Source of the DNA: CAZUZD01 sp964624465
Lineage (GTDB): Bacteria; Planctomycetota; Planctomycetia; Isosphaerales; Isosphaeraceae
Length of the DNA stretch: 22,610 nucleotides
Direction of reading: 5' to 3'
Assembly: GCA_964624465.1 (NCBI GenBank)
Contig: CAZUZD010000073.1
Span: 1-22,610, forward strand
Below, one piece after another: positions 14,183 to 21,779 of this stretch. The notes below the pieces were generated by a model, which saw only the letters and a list, made by a program, of their open reading frames with translations, searched no databases and was not told where the DNA came from. Each line of letters begins with the position of its first letter. Position 1 is the stretch's first letter. Both the position numbers and the translations under genes were made by a program.

Positions 14183-17169
14183 GCCACGTCCTCCCAGCCG
14201 CCATCGGCCTCGGTGGGCAGGGCTGCGGGTCGCGGGCTGGGACCGCGGGCGATCAGCAGCCAGTCGGGGTGCGTCGCGTCCGGTGGAGATGGTGGAGATG
14301 GTGGACTTGGCCGTTGCCGTTCCCTTACAGACTCAGAATTCAAATCTTGCCCGCGTGGGTTGCGGCCATGTCCACCATCTCCACCATCTCCACCGACGGG
14401 GCCACATGAGGCCTGCTCGCCTAGTGGTTTGGGCTGTGCAGGCGGGATGGCCGGCTTCACGATCCATTTCTTGTTGCCTTCGTCGATGCTGAAGGTGAGC
14501 GCCCCAGCCGGGGTCATGCGGCCCCGTGCCTTGGCCAGCCGGCGGCCCACGACGTACGAAGATGGCAGTCCTCCGTCGGTTGACCACTCCACGACGATCG
14601 CCCGGAGCGCGGCCAGATTGGCAGGAGGGTCGGCCAGGATCCGCATGGCGGCTCCGGTCGTGATGCCGTCCTCGTGGACCTTGCAGAGCTCGGCCCAGCC
14701 GGCCACCAGGCCGTGAAGGGCGACCGTCTCGGCGTCGTTCTCCTTCAGCTCCTTCCGGCCCTCGCACGGGTCCTCGCCGATGGCCCAGTAGATCGCGTGG
14801 CGGATCAGGCCGGCCCACGCGCGGAAGTCCATGCTGGGGAGCTTGGGCTCCGGCTTAGGCCGGCCGCCGACGACGTAGCCGCGGAGGATCGTGAGGCCAG
14901 CTGCCACCAGGTCGCCGCGGTGCTCGCGGATGTAGCCCAGCAGGTCGGGGTGACGGAACTCGGTCCGTTCTTCCGGGCTGACCTCGGGCGATTCGAGGCG
15001 GCACGGCACGACGCGGCGCAGGGCGTCCCCCCGCAGCCCGAGATTGTTGCCGGTGCAGTAGAGGACGGTGTTCCACGGGACGTCGCCGCTCATCTCGCTC
15101 TTGCCGAGGATGCGGTCCTTGATGCTGGTGGCGGTCAGGGCCCCGTCGAGCGCGGCCCCGCCGACGCTGAATCCCGTGGCGACGTTGTCGAAGAGCAGCA
15201 TCCGGTCCCCGGCCAGGGCGATGGACAGGATCAACTTCCTGACCTCGTCGTCCTTCTCCGGGTAGGCGCTCCGGGCCATCAGGCGGCCGGTCGCGATGAG
15301 GGCGATGATGTCGGCCAGCATGGACTTGCCGGCCCCTGGCACGTTGGCGTCGAACAGGAACAGCGGGGTCGGCCCGTCGATGGCGAACCGGGCCAGGGGC
15401 GTCAGCAGGCCAGCGAGCCAGGCGGCCCGGTGCCCTTCCTTGAACGGGAAGTCGGCGGCCAAGTCGAGCAGCAGCTCGGCGGCAGCCCTGGCCTGCGCGC
15501 GGGTGGGCCGGTCCGGGATGGCCGGGAAAGTCTGGCTCGGCTCGAACAACAGGCCGGTCGCTGGATCCCAGCCGGGGCGGTCCAGGATCGTGCCGTCGGG
15601 TCGCAGGGTGGGCGCTTCGACGACTCCCTCGAGGGGCCGGATGTCGGCCCAGTGGCGCCGCTCGAGGACGGTCTTGATGACGTTCTCGGGCAGGACGGCG
15701 GGAACTGCCTCATACCCCCCGTCCTTCAGCGGTCTCAGCCTGCACCAGCGGGCCCCGCGGCACAGCCGGTCCAGGACGTTGGCGGCGGTCATCGGCACGA
15801 TGGCCGGGGCGCCGGCCGGCCGGGTGGCCGCACGGAACCGCCGACGCGTGCCGTCCCGCACGATGTGCACCAGGGTGCGGCCGCGCTGGTAGACGTTGGG
15901 GTCATGGGCGAGCAGGTCTACGGCCTGGTCGGCGACGACGTCGATCTCGGTCGTGATGGTGATCGTCGGGCGGTCTGCGGGCTCGAGCCCCTCGGCCGGC
16001 TCGGGCTCCGGCTCGGGACCGGTCGCGCTCGCGCCGTCGCCACCCACGGGACGCGCCTGGGCATCGGCCGTGGCCCGGTGCCTAGCGAACCCGACCGGCG
16101 CCGGCTTGCTCCACGGCGGCACCCAGCCGTTGGCCTTGGCCCACGCGAAGAGCGACCCCAGCTGAATGCCCTGGTCGCTGAAGGTGCCCCACTTCGTCTC
16201 GCAGTCGCCCGTGGCGTACTTCGTCGAGGCGCGAGACCAGTCCGTCCACAGCCGCAGCCCCTCGCTGCCCAGCCCGGTCAGGGCCTGCCCCACACGGATC
16301 CACTGGTCGTAGTCGTCGACGTAGTCGCTGGGCAGGTACTGCAGGGCCTCGGCGGCGTGCTGCGCGTCATCGTCGCTGGCAAACTGGTTCTGACTGCGCT
16401 TCGTCCCGGCCCGGGGCGACCGATGCCTGGCCTCGGCGGCGAATACCTCGGCCGGGATCAAGCCCGGTGCGAGCATCCTGGCCGGGTTGATGCTCAGGTC
16501 CAAGTATTGGCAGATCCGATCGACCGCCGGCGTGCCGGTCAGCCACTCGCGCGACTCATCGTCCCAGACGCACGACCAGTGGTCGCGCTTGTGGTGCGGC
16601 CCGAACAGCCGGAGCCAGTTCCCCAGTTGCTTGGGGGTGTGCCGGATGTCGGCCTGCTTGGGGAAGACCTCCGGCTCGTGACCGAGGCCGAAGTCGGCCC
16701 AGTCTCGCACCAGCCACTTGAGGAACGCATGCAGCTTCGGGGTCGGCACGGCCTCGGCAAACCCGATCCGCAGATGAAAACCGCCGGCGCCGTTGCTGGT
16801 GTGCAGCAAGCCCGACAGGTCGAACTCATCCGCCAGCTGGTCGAGCTTGGCCAGGGCGAACCTTTCGTTGGCGTCGGCGTCCCCTTCGTCCCCGTGGCGG
16901 TCGATGTCGATGGCGCCCCACTTCGACAGGCACTCCTCGTCGACGATGGCGGTGGTGTGCAGCCCGACGACGGTGCCGCGGCCGGGCTGGGCCCAGTGCC
17001 TGGCGAGCCGGGCCTCGTCGAGCGGCCCGTCGGCGGTGATCTGGCCTCCGTCGGCGGAGTAGGCCCCGTAGCGGTCGGTGCGGTTCACCATCGTCTTCAT
17101 GACGAGGGCGGCCAGCTCCGGGGCCCGGTCGCGCCAGGCCTGCGCGATGGTCTTACTCGTTGTGCTCAT
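14179..17169 (-). CDS. Primase-helicase fusion (AEP primase, PriCT-2, SF3-like ATPase)
   Basis: This 996-residue protein is the element's replication enzyme. Residues 80-200 form the archaeo-eukaryotic type primase domain: D88-I-D90 (AIDID) are the metal-binding aspartates, SNGAGGFH (125-132) fits the conserved SGxGxH motif, and EVFPKQ (167-172) follows. Residues 268-345 fit a PriCT-2 domain (DDYDQWIRVGQALTGLG and the CETKW end). An acidic linker (380-400) leads to an ATPase domain with Walker A NVPGAGKS (609-616), Walker B LLFD (D661), a sensor TGNN (707-709) and candidate arginine fingers at R718/R719. The C-terminus (925-963) is encoded by a long inverted repeat. Its start overlaps the upstream stop by 1 nt. 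It probably initiates replication at an element origin. Confidence 0.8.
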   Translation of the reverse strand: MSTTSKTIAQAWRDRAPELAALVMKTMVNRTDRYGAYSADGGQITADGPLDEARLARHWAQPGRGTVVGLHTTAIVDEECLSKWGAIDIDRHGDEGDADANERFALAKLDQLADEFDLSGLLHTSNGAGGFHLRIGFAEAVPTPKLHAFLKWLVRDWADFGLGHEPEVFPKQADIRHTPKQLGNWLRLFGPHHKRDHWSCVWDDESREWLTGTPAVDRICQYLDLSINPARMLAPGLIPAEVFAAEARHRSPRAGTKRSQNQFASDDDAQHAAEALQYLPSDYVDDYDQWIRVGQALTGLGSEGLRLWTDWSRASTKYATGDCETKWGTFSDQGIQLGSLFAWAKANGWVPPWSKPAPVGFARHRATADAQARPVGGDGASATGPEPEPEPAEGLEPADRPTITITTEIDVVADQAVDLLAHDPNVYQRGRTLVHIVRDGTRRRFRAATRPAGAPAIVPMTAANVLDRLCRGARWCRLRPLKDGGYEAVPAVLPENVIKTVLERRHWADIRPLEGVVEAPTLRPDGTILDRPGWDPATGLLFEPSQTFPAIPDRPTRAQARAAAELLLDLAADFPFKEGHRAAWLAGLLTPLARFAIDGPTPLFLFDANVPGAGKSMLADIIALIATGRLMARSAYPEKDDEVRKLILSIALAGDRMLLFDNVATGFSVGGAALDGALTATSIKDRILGKSEMSGDVPWNTVLYCTGNNLGLRGDALRRVVPCRLESPEVSPEERTEFRHPDLLGYIREHRGDLVAAGLTILRGYVVGGRPKPEPKLPSMDFRAWAGLIRHAIYWAIGEDPCEGRKELKENDAETVALHGLVAGWAELCKVHEDGITTGAAMRILADPPANLAALRAIVVEWSTDGGLPSSYVVGRRLAKARGRMTPAGALTFSIDEGNKKWIVKPAIPPAQPKPLGEQASCGPVGGDGGDGGHGRNPRGQDLNSESVRERQRPSPPSPPSPPDATHPDWLLIARGPSPRPAALPTEADGGWEDVA
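14281..14395. repeat. 33-bp inverted repeat of 9-bp units within the primase gene
   Basis: The left arm (14281-14306) and right arm (14370-14395) are perfect reverse complements over 26 bp. A mismatch at 14307/14369 is followed by six further pairs (14308-14313 with 14363-14368), leaving a 49-nt loop. Each arm is built of the 9-bp unit GGTGGAGAT twice, then GGTGGA. It encodes residues 925-963 of the primase-helicase (GGDGGDGG on one side and PPSPPSPP on the other), while the central loop is less GC-rich. Confidence 0.95.
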
Positions 17170-17591
17170 CAGGCTGCGGCCCCCTCGGAGACGAAGTCGC
17201 CGATGTGCTCGCCACAGCTTCGACAGACCACAGCCGCAATGCCGCCGTCCAGGCTCGGCCGGACCGACCAGCGGCCGCCGCAGTCACAGGCGGCCGGGAC
17301 CTCGGCCATGTGCGGGGCGACGTCGAGCGCCAGGTGGCACGCGCGGGTCTGCGCCGCGTCGGCGGATTCCCACGGATCAATCGAGCCGGCGAGTCGGCCC
17401 GTTCGCTCGACGATATCGTGGGCTACCTGCTGGTGCATTTCGGTGACTTGGTCGTCGAGGCCCAGCTCGCGGTCGAGCGTCCAGTCGGCCTGGCCGCAGG
17501 CGATCAGCTCCACGGCCTGCTGAAACGGGCCGGCGGGCAGGTAGGAGAAGCAACCGAGCGGCTGGGGCTCGCAGGCATCTTGATCGGTCAT
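17169..17591 (-). CDS. Hypothetical protein with C-terminal zinc ribbon
   Basis: The ATG at 17591 gives 140 residues; an ATG at 17612 would add 7 and has GAGGGG 3 nt upstream, so the start is not settled. C102/C104 (CDCG) and C123/C126 (CRSC) form a probable zinc ribbon at the C-terminus. The middle (TLDRELGLDDQVTEMHQQVA) is helical. Its TGA overlaps the primase ATG by one base, so the two are translationally coupled. A small zinc-ribbon protein directly before a primase often serves replication, but that is inference here. Confidence 0.55.
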   Translation of the reverse strand: MTDQDACEPQPLGCFSYLPAGPFQQAVELIACGQADWTLDRELGLDDQVTEMHQQVAHDIVERTGRLAGSIDPWESADAAQTRACHLALDVAPHMAEVPAACDCGGRWSVRPSLDGGIAAVVCRSCGEHIGDFVSEGAAA

Positions 17592-17739
17592 CGACCTTGG
17601 CCTAAGATTCATCGTCCCCTCGTGGTGATGCGCGAGTGGTTCGGAGACCTGCGGCAGGAAGTCAGGCCGGCCGCACTGGTACATCGAGGCGCCCGGTCGG
17701 TCACAGCCGGCTGGGCGTCTTCGTTGGCGGCGCGCAGCC

Positions 17740-18027
17740 TCACCAGCCCGCGGCGTCGAGGATGGCCTCGGCGCGGTGGTGCTCGTCCCAGTCGATGGCG
17801 GGCGCTGGTTTCTGGCCGCACGCGTCGGCGGTCAGGGCGCCGAGGAACTGCTCGAGGGCGTCCGGGGCGATCCTCCAGCCCTGGGGCAACCGCAGGGCCT
17901 GCAGGCGGATCCGGGTGCCGTCGCGGAGGCAAGCGCCCTTCAAGCACCAGCGGACGATTGCGGAAGGGCTCTTGCCCAGCTGGCGGGCTACATCGCAGGG
18001 CTGCAGCCAGGTCGAATCGGGAACCAT
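17740..18027 (-). CDS. Helix-turn-helix DNA-binding protein (excisionase-like)
   Basis: The ATG at 18027 has GAGG 10 nt upstream and gives 95 residues; a start at 18087 would add 20 unsupported residues. Residues 10-32 (PCDVARQLGKSPSAIVRWCL) are a helix-turn-helix, followed by a wing (RLQALRLPQGWRIAPDALEQFL), the pattern of small MerR/excisionase-like and DUF1580-like proteins. It sits 90 nt from the TGTTCCTATTG repeat cluster, a possible target, and upstream of the zinc-ribbon and primase genes. Regulation of replication genes or excision is plausible. Confidence 0.65.
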   Translation of the reverse strand: MVPDSTWLQPCDVARQLGKSPSAIVRWCLKGACLRDGTRIRLQALRLPQGWRIAPDALEQFLGALTADACGQKPAPAIDWDEHHRAEAILDAAGW

Positions 18028-18118
18028 GCGGGTGAGTCCTCGGTGTGATCGGTCAGGGGGATCGACTACGGCGATCCGCGACCACACTGAGAAACCTATC
18101 GCATCAAAATCACTTCAT

Positions 18119-18165
18119 CAATAGGAACAAATGGAACATTTCGGCTGTTCCTATTGTTCCTATTG
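18119..18165. repeat. TGTTCCTATTG repeat cluster
   Basis: CAATAGGAACA at 18119-18129 is the exact reverse complement of TGTTCCTATTG at 18146-18156, which is repeated in direct orientation at 18155-18165 with 2 bp shared. A further degenerate copy (AATGGAACA) lies at 18130-18138. The cluster is AT-rich compared with its surroundings and includes the stop codon of the 18160 gene. Candidate roles are an operator, a replication iteron set, or a hairpin. Confidence 0.9.
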
Positions 18166-18873
18166 GCAGTCGGACTGGACCTTGAGTCCTGGCTTGCCCT
18201 GTCTGATGAACAGCTCGTGCTTCTCGGCGAATCGCTCGACCTGCCTGGTGAACGTCTTGATGTCGCCTCGCACCATCCGCCAGCCGGACGGGTTGCCGGG
18301 GGTCTTGGCTTTGGCATTTGTGGCCTCTTTCGTCTGACGCCACGTTTTTCCCGCATTCCAGAGCGATAGGGCAAACGCCAGGCGTTGGCGTTCCAGCTCA
18401 TCGTCCTGATCGGGCTCAAGCGTCGGTGCGGGTGGCCGGTCCGGAGCAGCGGCCTGATCGCCCGGTATGGACCGCAAGGCGGTCTCGATCGCGGCACGCC
18501 AATCCGGCAGGCCCCAGCCACTACGGTAGATCCGTTCGGCCGATTGCACCGGGGTCAGCAGCTCGTGACTGACCTTGTCGGTGAACTCGCATAGCTCCTG
18601 GAGTTGCGCCCGCAGTTCCTCGCTCCAGCCGAAGCAAGCAGCTGCCCTGCACTGCTCCAGCGTGTCACGCAACTTGAGCCGTGCGGCTCGCAGGCCTGTC
18701 ACGAGGGCCACGGGGATCTCCCTCCGGCCCCGGAGGACCTCGTGACCGTCCTTCAAGTCGATGATCCACTCACGGTTCTTCGCGTGGCGGTAACGCAGCT
18801 CGTGATCCATGAATACGTTGAGGTCAGCCAGAATGCTCCGGAGGGCATCCGCTGACGGGTGGGGCTCACTCAT
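18160..18873 (-). CDS. Hypothetical protein
   Basis: This 237-residue protein starts at the ATG at 18873, with GGAG 8 nt upstream; an earlier start at 18924 lies inside the palindrome. It is mainly helical: SADALRSILADLNVFMDHEL, then a hydrophobic-charged segment at about 45-110, LQELCEFTDKVSHELLTPVQ and a Lys-rich C-terminal stretch with TFTRQVERFAEKHELFI. The C-terminal 60 residues with basic clusters (RQTKEATNAKAKT) look like a DNA-contact region. Its leader can hide the ribosome binding site. No family was recognised. Confidence 0.6.
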   Translation of the reverse strand: MSEPHPSADALRSILADLNVFMDHELRYRHAKNREWIIDLKDGHEVLRGRREIPVALVTGLRAARLKLRDTLEQCRAAACFGWSEELRAQLQELCEFTDKVSHELLTPVQSAERIYRSGWGLPDWRAAIETALRSIPGDQAAAPDRPPAPTLEPDQDDELERQRLAFALSLWNAGKTWRQTKEATNAKAKTPGNPSGWRMVRGDIKTFTRQVERFAEKHELFIRQGKPGLKVQSDCQ

Positions 18874-18876
18874 GTT

Positions 18877-18921
18877 CTGTCTCCGATCCGGTGCGCCGGC
18901 GCCGGCGCACGGGGGAGACAG
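18877..18921 (-). promoter_or_regulatory. Hairpin overlapping the ribosome binding site of the 18160 gene
   Basis: A perfect 20-bp palindrome, GTGCGCCGGCGCCGGCGCAC, at 18891-18910 is flanked by CTGTCTCC (18877-18884) and GGAGACAG (18914-18921), which pair over 8 bp. On the minus-strand transcript the 3' arm reads GGAGACAG and contains the Shine-Dalgarno GGAG. Folding would block translation of the 18160-18873 gene unless opened. As DNA, the palindrome could also be a repressor site. Confidence 0.65.
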
Positions 18922-18980
18922 CACCCCGGGAGCCAGCGCCGGCGCCCGCCAGGGATCAGCTGGCGGCCCGGTCAGAGTCT

Positions 18981-19009
18981 ACTATCCGCCCGTTCAGATC
19001 GCCGGGCAA
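18981..19009 (-). promoter_or_regulatory. Possible promoter for the 18160 gene
   Basis: Read on the minus strand, TTGCCC (19009-19004) and GATAGT (18986-18981) are 17 bp apart; each matches 4 of 6 consensus positions. Transcription would start near 18974 and give a leader of about 100 nt carrying the ribosome-binding-site hairpin. It is a weak candidate. Confidence 0.3.
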
Positions 19010-19034
19010 GATCAACACGGCATGTGTGGGGCCG

Positions 19035-20189
19035 TCATCCGCCCTTGCGGACGGCATCAACGGCGTGGTTGATCGCGGTGCCGGAGTAGTGCGCGGTCAT
19101 GTCGGGCCGGGAGTGGCCGAGGACCGTGGCGGCGACATCGATGCCATGCTGCTCGCGGATCCGGGTGGCGGCCGAGTGTCGCAGCTGCGCGAGCGTCCAG
19201 GCCGGAATCGGCGTCGGTGGGGCCTGGCCAGGCTTCGGGGTGTTCGCCTTGCGGATCGCCCGTCGCAGGGCCTGCGGGAGTGAGACGCGGGAGTAGGTGT
19301 CGCCCGGGGCTCGCTCGCCGTGGTTGTTCGCCGCTCGCTCGCTGACGCGGCTCGGCTCGAAGATGGCGGCGGCGGGGTGCTCGGGCCGGAGCCAGGGGCG
19401 AATCGCGTTCTGCGCCTCGGGCCCCAGGAGGATGATCCGGGCGTGGCCGTGGTGGGCGGTCTTGTGCTGGCCGAGGGTCGCCCGCCAGACGTCGCCGCTC
19501 TGGTCGATGTCGCCGGTGGTCAGGCGCCGGACCTCTCCGACCCGGCAGCCGGTGTGCCAGAGGACCACGACCAGGTCGCGGAGCATGGGGGTCAGGTGGG
19601 GCAGGGTAGCCGCCACGGTCTCCCAGGCGACGGGTCGCCGGCGCGGGGTCTCCCGGGCTCCCTGGCCAGCCCGCACGGCTTCGACGGCATCGAGGCCGGC
19701 CAGGATGGTCGCGGGTGCCAGCTCCCGGCCCACCAGCCATTTGAAGAATCGCCGGACGTGTCCGATCCGGCAGTTGATCGTGGAGCGGCTCAGCCCCTCG
19801 GCCACAAGGTGGCCCTGCAACTCGTAGAGCTTGGCCGGGCCGAACTGCGCCACGGGCAGGGCGCCGTAGAGCCGGCGCAGGGGGCGGAGTGCAGACTTGA
19901 GGTTGTCCGCGGTGCGGGTGCTCGTGCCGTCGGGGTGGCGGTAGCGCTGCCGGGCCCACTCGTGGAACCGCACCACCGCGACGCTGATGGTCAGGGCCTG
20001 GCTCGGCACCAGGTCGAGGGGCGCGGCCTGGCGGGCTCGCCATTCCTCGAGGAAGGCGGCATAGCGTTTCCGGGCCTCGGCCGAGCCCCACTTGCCGAGG
20101 TAGATCTCGCGCCCGTCGTGACGGATGCGAGCCTGGCCGGAAGGCTTGTGGAGCCGGGCGACGGGGGGCTTGTGCACGCGGATCGGCAT
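19035..20189 (-). CDS. Tyrosine recombinase / integrase
   Basis: This 384-residue protein integrates the element at the adjacent tRNA-Val. The ATG at 20189 has AGGAG about 11 nt upstream; the reading frame stays open back through the tRNA, but nothing supports an earlier start. Residues 60-165 are the core-binding SAM-like domain (STINCRIGHVRRFFKWLV). The catalytic domain has R216 (HTGCRVGEVRRL), K243 (LGQHKTAHHG), R337 (LRHSAAT), H359 (LGHS) and the nucleophile Y368 (AHYSG). The first His of the HxxR motif is replaced by A334, a substitution some members tolerate. The reading direction away from the tRNA 3' end is typical of tRNA-integrating elements. Confidence 0.9.
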   Translation of the reverse strand: MPIRVHKPPVARLHKPSGQARIRHDGREIYLGKWGSAEARKRYAAFLEEWRARQAAPLDLVPSQALTISVAVVRFHEWARQRYRHPDGTSTRTADNLKSALRPLRRLYGALPVAQFGPAKLYELQGHLVAEGLSRSTINCRIGHVRRFFKWLVGRELAPATILAGLDAVEAVRAGQGARETPRRRPVAWETVAATLPHLTPMLRDLVVVLWHTGCRVGEVRRLTTGDIDQSGDVWRATLGQHKTAHHGHARIILLGPEAQNAIRPWLRPEHPAAAIFEPSRVSERAANNHGERAPGDTYSRVSLPQALRRAIRKANTPKPGQAPPTPIPAWTLAQLRHSAATRIREQHGIDVAATVLGHSRPDMTAHYSGTAINHAVDAVRKGG

Positions 20190-20301
20190 GGCTGGCGGAA
20201 CTCCTGTCTGCCCGGGTAAACCGGGTAGAACCTTCGGAGGACCGCACAGCCGACCGCCGGCTGGTAAGCGTAATCGCTTCGGCTGCAGGACGTTGCGAGA
20301 A

Positions 20302-20374
20302 TGGGCGGCGCTGGATTCGAACCAGCGACTTCCACCGTGTGAGGATGGCACTCTAACCGCTGAGTTAGCCGCCC
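20302..20374 (-). tRNA. tRNA-Val(CAC), attachment site
   Basis: On the minus strand the sequence folds into a complete cloverleaf: acceptor GGGCGGC with GCCGCCC, D stem ACTC/GAGT, anticodon stem CCATC/GGTGG with loop CTCACAC (anticodon CAC, codon GUG), and T arm GCTGG/CCAGC with the TTCGAAT loop. The discriminator base is A, as expected for valine, and CCA is not encoded. The 3' end faces the integrase gene 113 nt away, so the 3' half probably contains the attachment core. Confidence 0.95.
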
Positions 20375-20485
20375 GAGGCAGGGTCACCCGGCGCGGGGGC
20401 CGGGCGAGTGAGAGATGGTAACGGACGGCCGGGCCGGTGGCAAGAGCAGCTTGCGGCCGGCCGGTGCGGGACGGTACGGACCCGG

Positions 20486-20788
20486 TCAGTCCTGGTAGGG
20501 CAGGGGGCCGGGCTCGGTCTCGGTGGCGGTGGCGGGCTCGTAGCGGGGGACGCTGGGGTCGGAACTGGGCAGGCGGGCGGGCTCGGCGCGGTAGCCGCCG
20601 GAGGTCGAGCGGGAGGCCGACGAGCCGGCGAGGCCGTCGGGCTCGTCGTCGACGCCATGCAGGCCCTTCTTGAACTCGACGATGCCCTTGCCCAGCGAGC
20701 GGCCGACCTCGGGCAGGCGCTTGCCGAAGAGCAGGACGGCCACCATCATGACCATCAGCATCTCGCCAGGGCCGAGATTCGGGAACAT
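20486..20788 (-). CDS. tatA: TatA-family twin-arginine translocase subunit
   Basis: This 100-residue protein has the classic TatA layout: a short N-terminal membrane helix (about 5-20, with E9), the FG hinge at 21-22, then an amphipathic helix (KRLPEVGRSLGKGIVEFKKGL), and an unstructured acidic tail rich in Pro/Thr. AGGAG is about 9 nt before the ATG. TatA-type subunits form the pore of the Tat pathway for folded proteins. It lies 158 nt from a second TatA-like gene, so it may be the TatA or TatB/E paralog. No TatC is visible in the window. Confidence 0.9.
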   Translation of the reverse strand: MFPNLGPGEMLMVMMVAVLLFGKRLPEVGRSLGKGIVEFKKGLHGVDDEPDGLAGSSASRSTSGGYRAEPARLPSSDPSVPRYEPATATETEPGPLPYQD

Positions 20789-20946
20789 CGCGGTGGTCTC
20801 CTGCGGAGGTCCTGAAGGGGATCAGGTCAGATCGGTTCGGATCGGGACCGGGCGGGCCCAGGGGCCGCGCCCGGGTCGAGATCGGTCGGGTCAGGCGGAG
20901 GCAATCCGGGAGCGCGGCGGCCGCGCGGGGGCGAGGCCGAGCGAGA

Positions 20947-21189
20947 TCACTGGCCGGTGACGGTGGTCGTCGGCTTCTCGACGGGCTTGGCCGGGATGGC
21001 GGTGGCCTGGTCGATCTCCTCCTCGATGCCGGCGACGCCCTTCTTGAACTCGGTGACGCTCTTGCCGAGCGAGCGCATCACGCTCGGCAGGCGGTTGCCG
21101 AAGATCAGCAGCGCCACGAAGCCGACGACGATCAGCTCGGGGCCGTGGGGGATGAAGGCCAGGGGCAGCAGCGTCGTGGTCGAGATCAT
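20947..21189 (-). CDS. tatA: Second TatA-family twin-arginine translocase subunit
   Basis: This 80-residue protein starts at the ATG at 21189, with GAGGAG 6-7 nt upstream. It has a membrane helix (about 15-30, with E18), the hinge F30-G31, an amphipathic helix (NRLPSVMRSLGKSVTEFKKG) and a short acidic tail. It closely parallels the TatA gene at 20486, probably by duplication. Two TatA/TatB/TatE-type subunits together are common in bacteria with Tat export; which serves as TatB cannot be told from these sequences. Confidence 0.9.
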   Translation of the reverse strand: MISTTTLLPLAFIPHGPELIVVGFVALLIFGNRLPSVMRSLGKSVTEFKKGVAGIEEEIDQATAIPAKPVEKPTTTVTGQ

Positions 21190-21335
21190 GGCGAACTCCT
21201 CGGGGCGAGGGGAGGGGCACGGGCGATCGTGACGGTCGAGCACTCGAACGGCAACCCCGGAGGCCAGGTCGGCCGCCGGGGCGAGGATCTGTCTCAGCGG
21301 GATCGGGCCAGGGGTCCAGGCCCGAGGGGGGGGCC

Positions 21336-21779
21336 TCAGCCGGCCAGCGGCCCGGAGGGGGCGTGGTGGGTGGTCCAGCGGGCGACGACCCAGGCCAGCA
21401 GGGTCAGGAAGCCGAGGATGAGCAGCAGGAGCGACCACCGGTCCTGCACCAGCCGCGCCAGGCCGGCCAGCGGAATCGCCGCCGGCACCGGCCGCCGGGG
21501 TGCTGCGGGCGAGCCGGCCGGGGCGGCCAGGCGATCGGGGCCGGGCGACGGCGGGGCCGCGGGCGACCGGCCGGTCGTGGCGGCGGTCCAGGGGGTCGGT
21601 CGAGCACGGGCCGAGGTCGGCGGGGTCGCGGTCCAGGGCACCAGCAGCTTGAAGAGCGGGTGCCGCAGCAGGCCCTTGCGCCAGAGGTAGAACCCCAGGG
21701 CGGCGGCGCCGATGGCCAGCTTCCAGAGGCCGGCCAGCAGGCCGAGCATCCCCCAGCACGGGAGGGCGAACGGGAGCAC
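21336..21779 (-). CDS. Hypothetical membrane protein
   Basis: The start is uncertain. A GTG at 21779 (GAGG about 5 nt upstream) gives 147 residues; the frame stays open to a GTG at 21965, which would add 62 Pro/Arg-rich residues without a good ribosome binding site. Two clear hydrophobic regions are present, one near the N-terminus (MLGLLAGLWKLAIGAAALGF) and one near the C-terminus (LLLLILGFLTLLAWVVA), separated by a Pro/Ala-rich linker. The gene lies upstream of the tatA genes on the same strand and may be co-expressed. No family was recognised. Confidence 0.5.
   Translation of the reverse strand: MLPFALPCWGMLGLLAGLWKLAIGAAALGFYLWRKGLLRHPLFKLLVPWTATPPTSARARPTPWTAATTGRSPAAPPSPGPDRLAAPAGSPAAPRRPVPAAIPLAGLARLVQDRWSLLLLILGFLTLLAWVVARWTTHHAPSGPLAG

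Larger units (their letters stand above)
4515..20302. mobile_element. Integrative element inserted at tRNA-Val (left end uncertain)
   Basis: The evidence is a tyrosine recombinase reading away from the 3' end of a tRNA-Val gene, a primase-helicase of the type found in phage satellites and plasmids, an AlpA-like regulator, and a long run of small overlapping unknown genes on one strand. The right end should lie in the tRNA 3' end. No direct repeat of the tRNA 3' end was found by eye in the window, so the left coordinate given is only the first minus-strand gene. No structural phage or conjugation gene was recognised. The hxs operon to the left may or may not belong to it. Confidence 0.6.

Noticed and set aside
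14281..14395. Reading the short repeats in the primase gene as a CRISPR array.
   Set aside because: The repeats are 9-bp units arranged as two inverted arms around one loop, not direct repeats with regular spacers, and no cas gene is present.
14674..17523. A 949-codon plus-strand open frame opposite the primase.
   Set aside because: It has no recognisable motif and Gly/Arg/Asp-rich composition; the minus-strand frame carries primase, PriCT-2 and Walker motifs.
17612..17739. Extending the zinc-ribbon gene start to 17684.
   Set aside because: The extra residues have no ribosome binding site upstream and low-complexity composition; starts at 17591 or 17612 are better placed.
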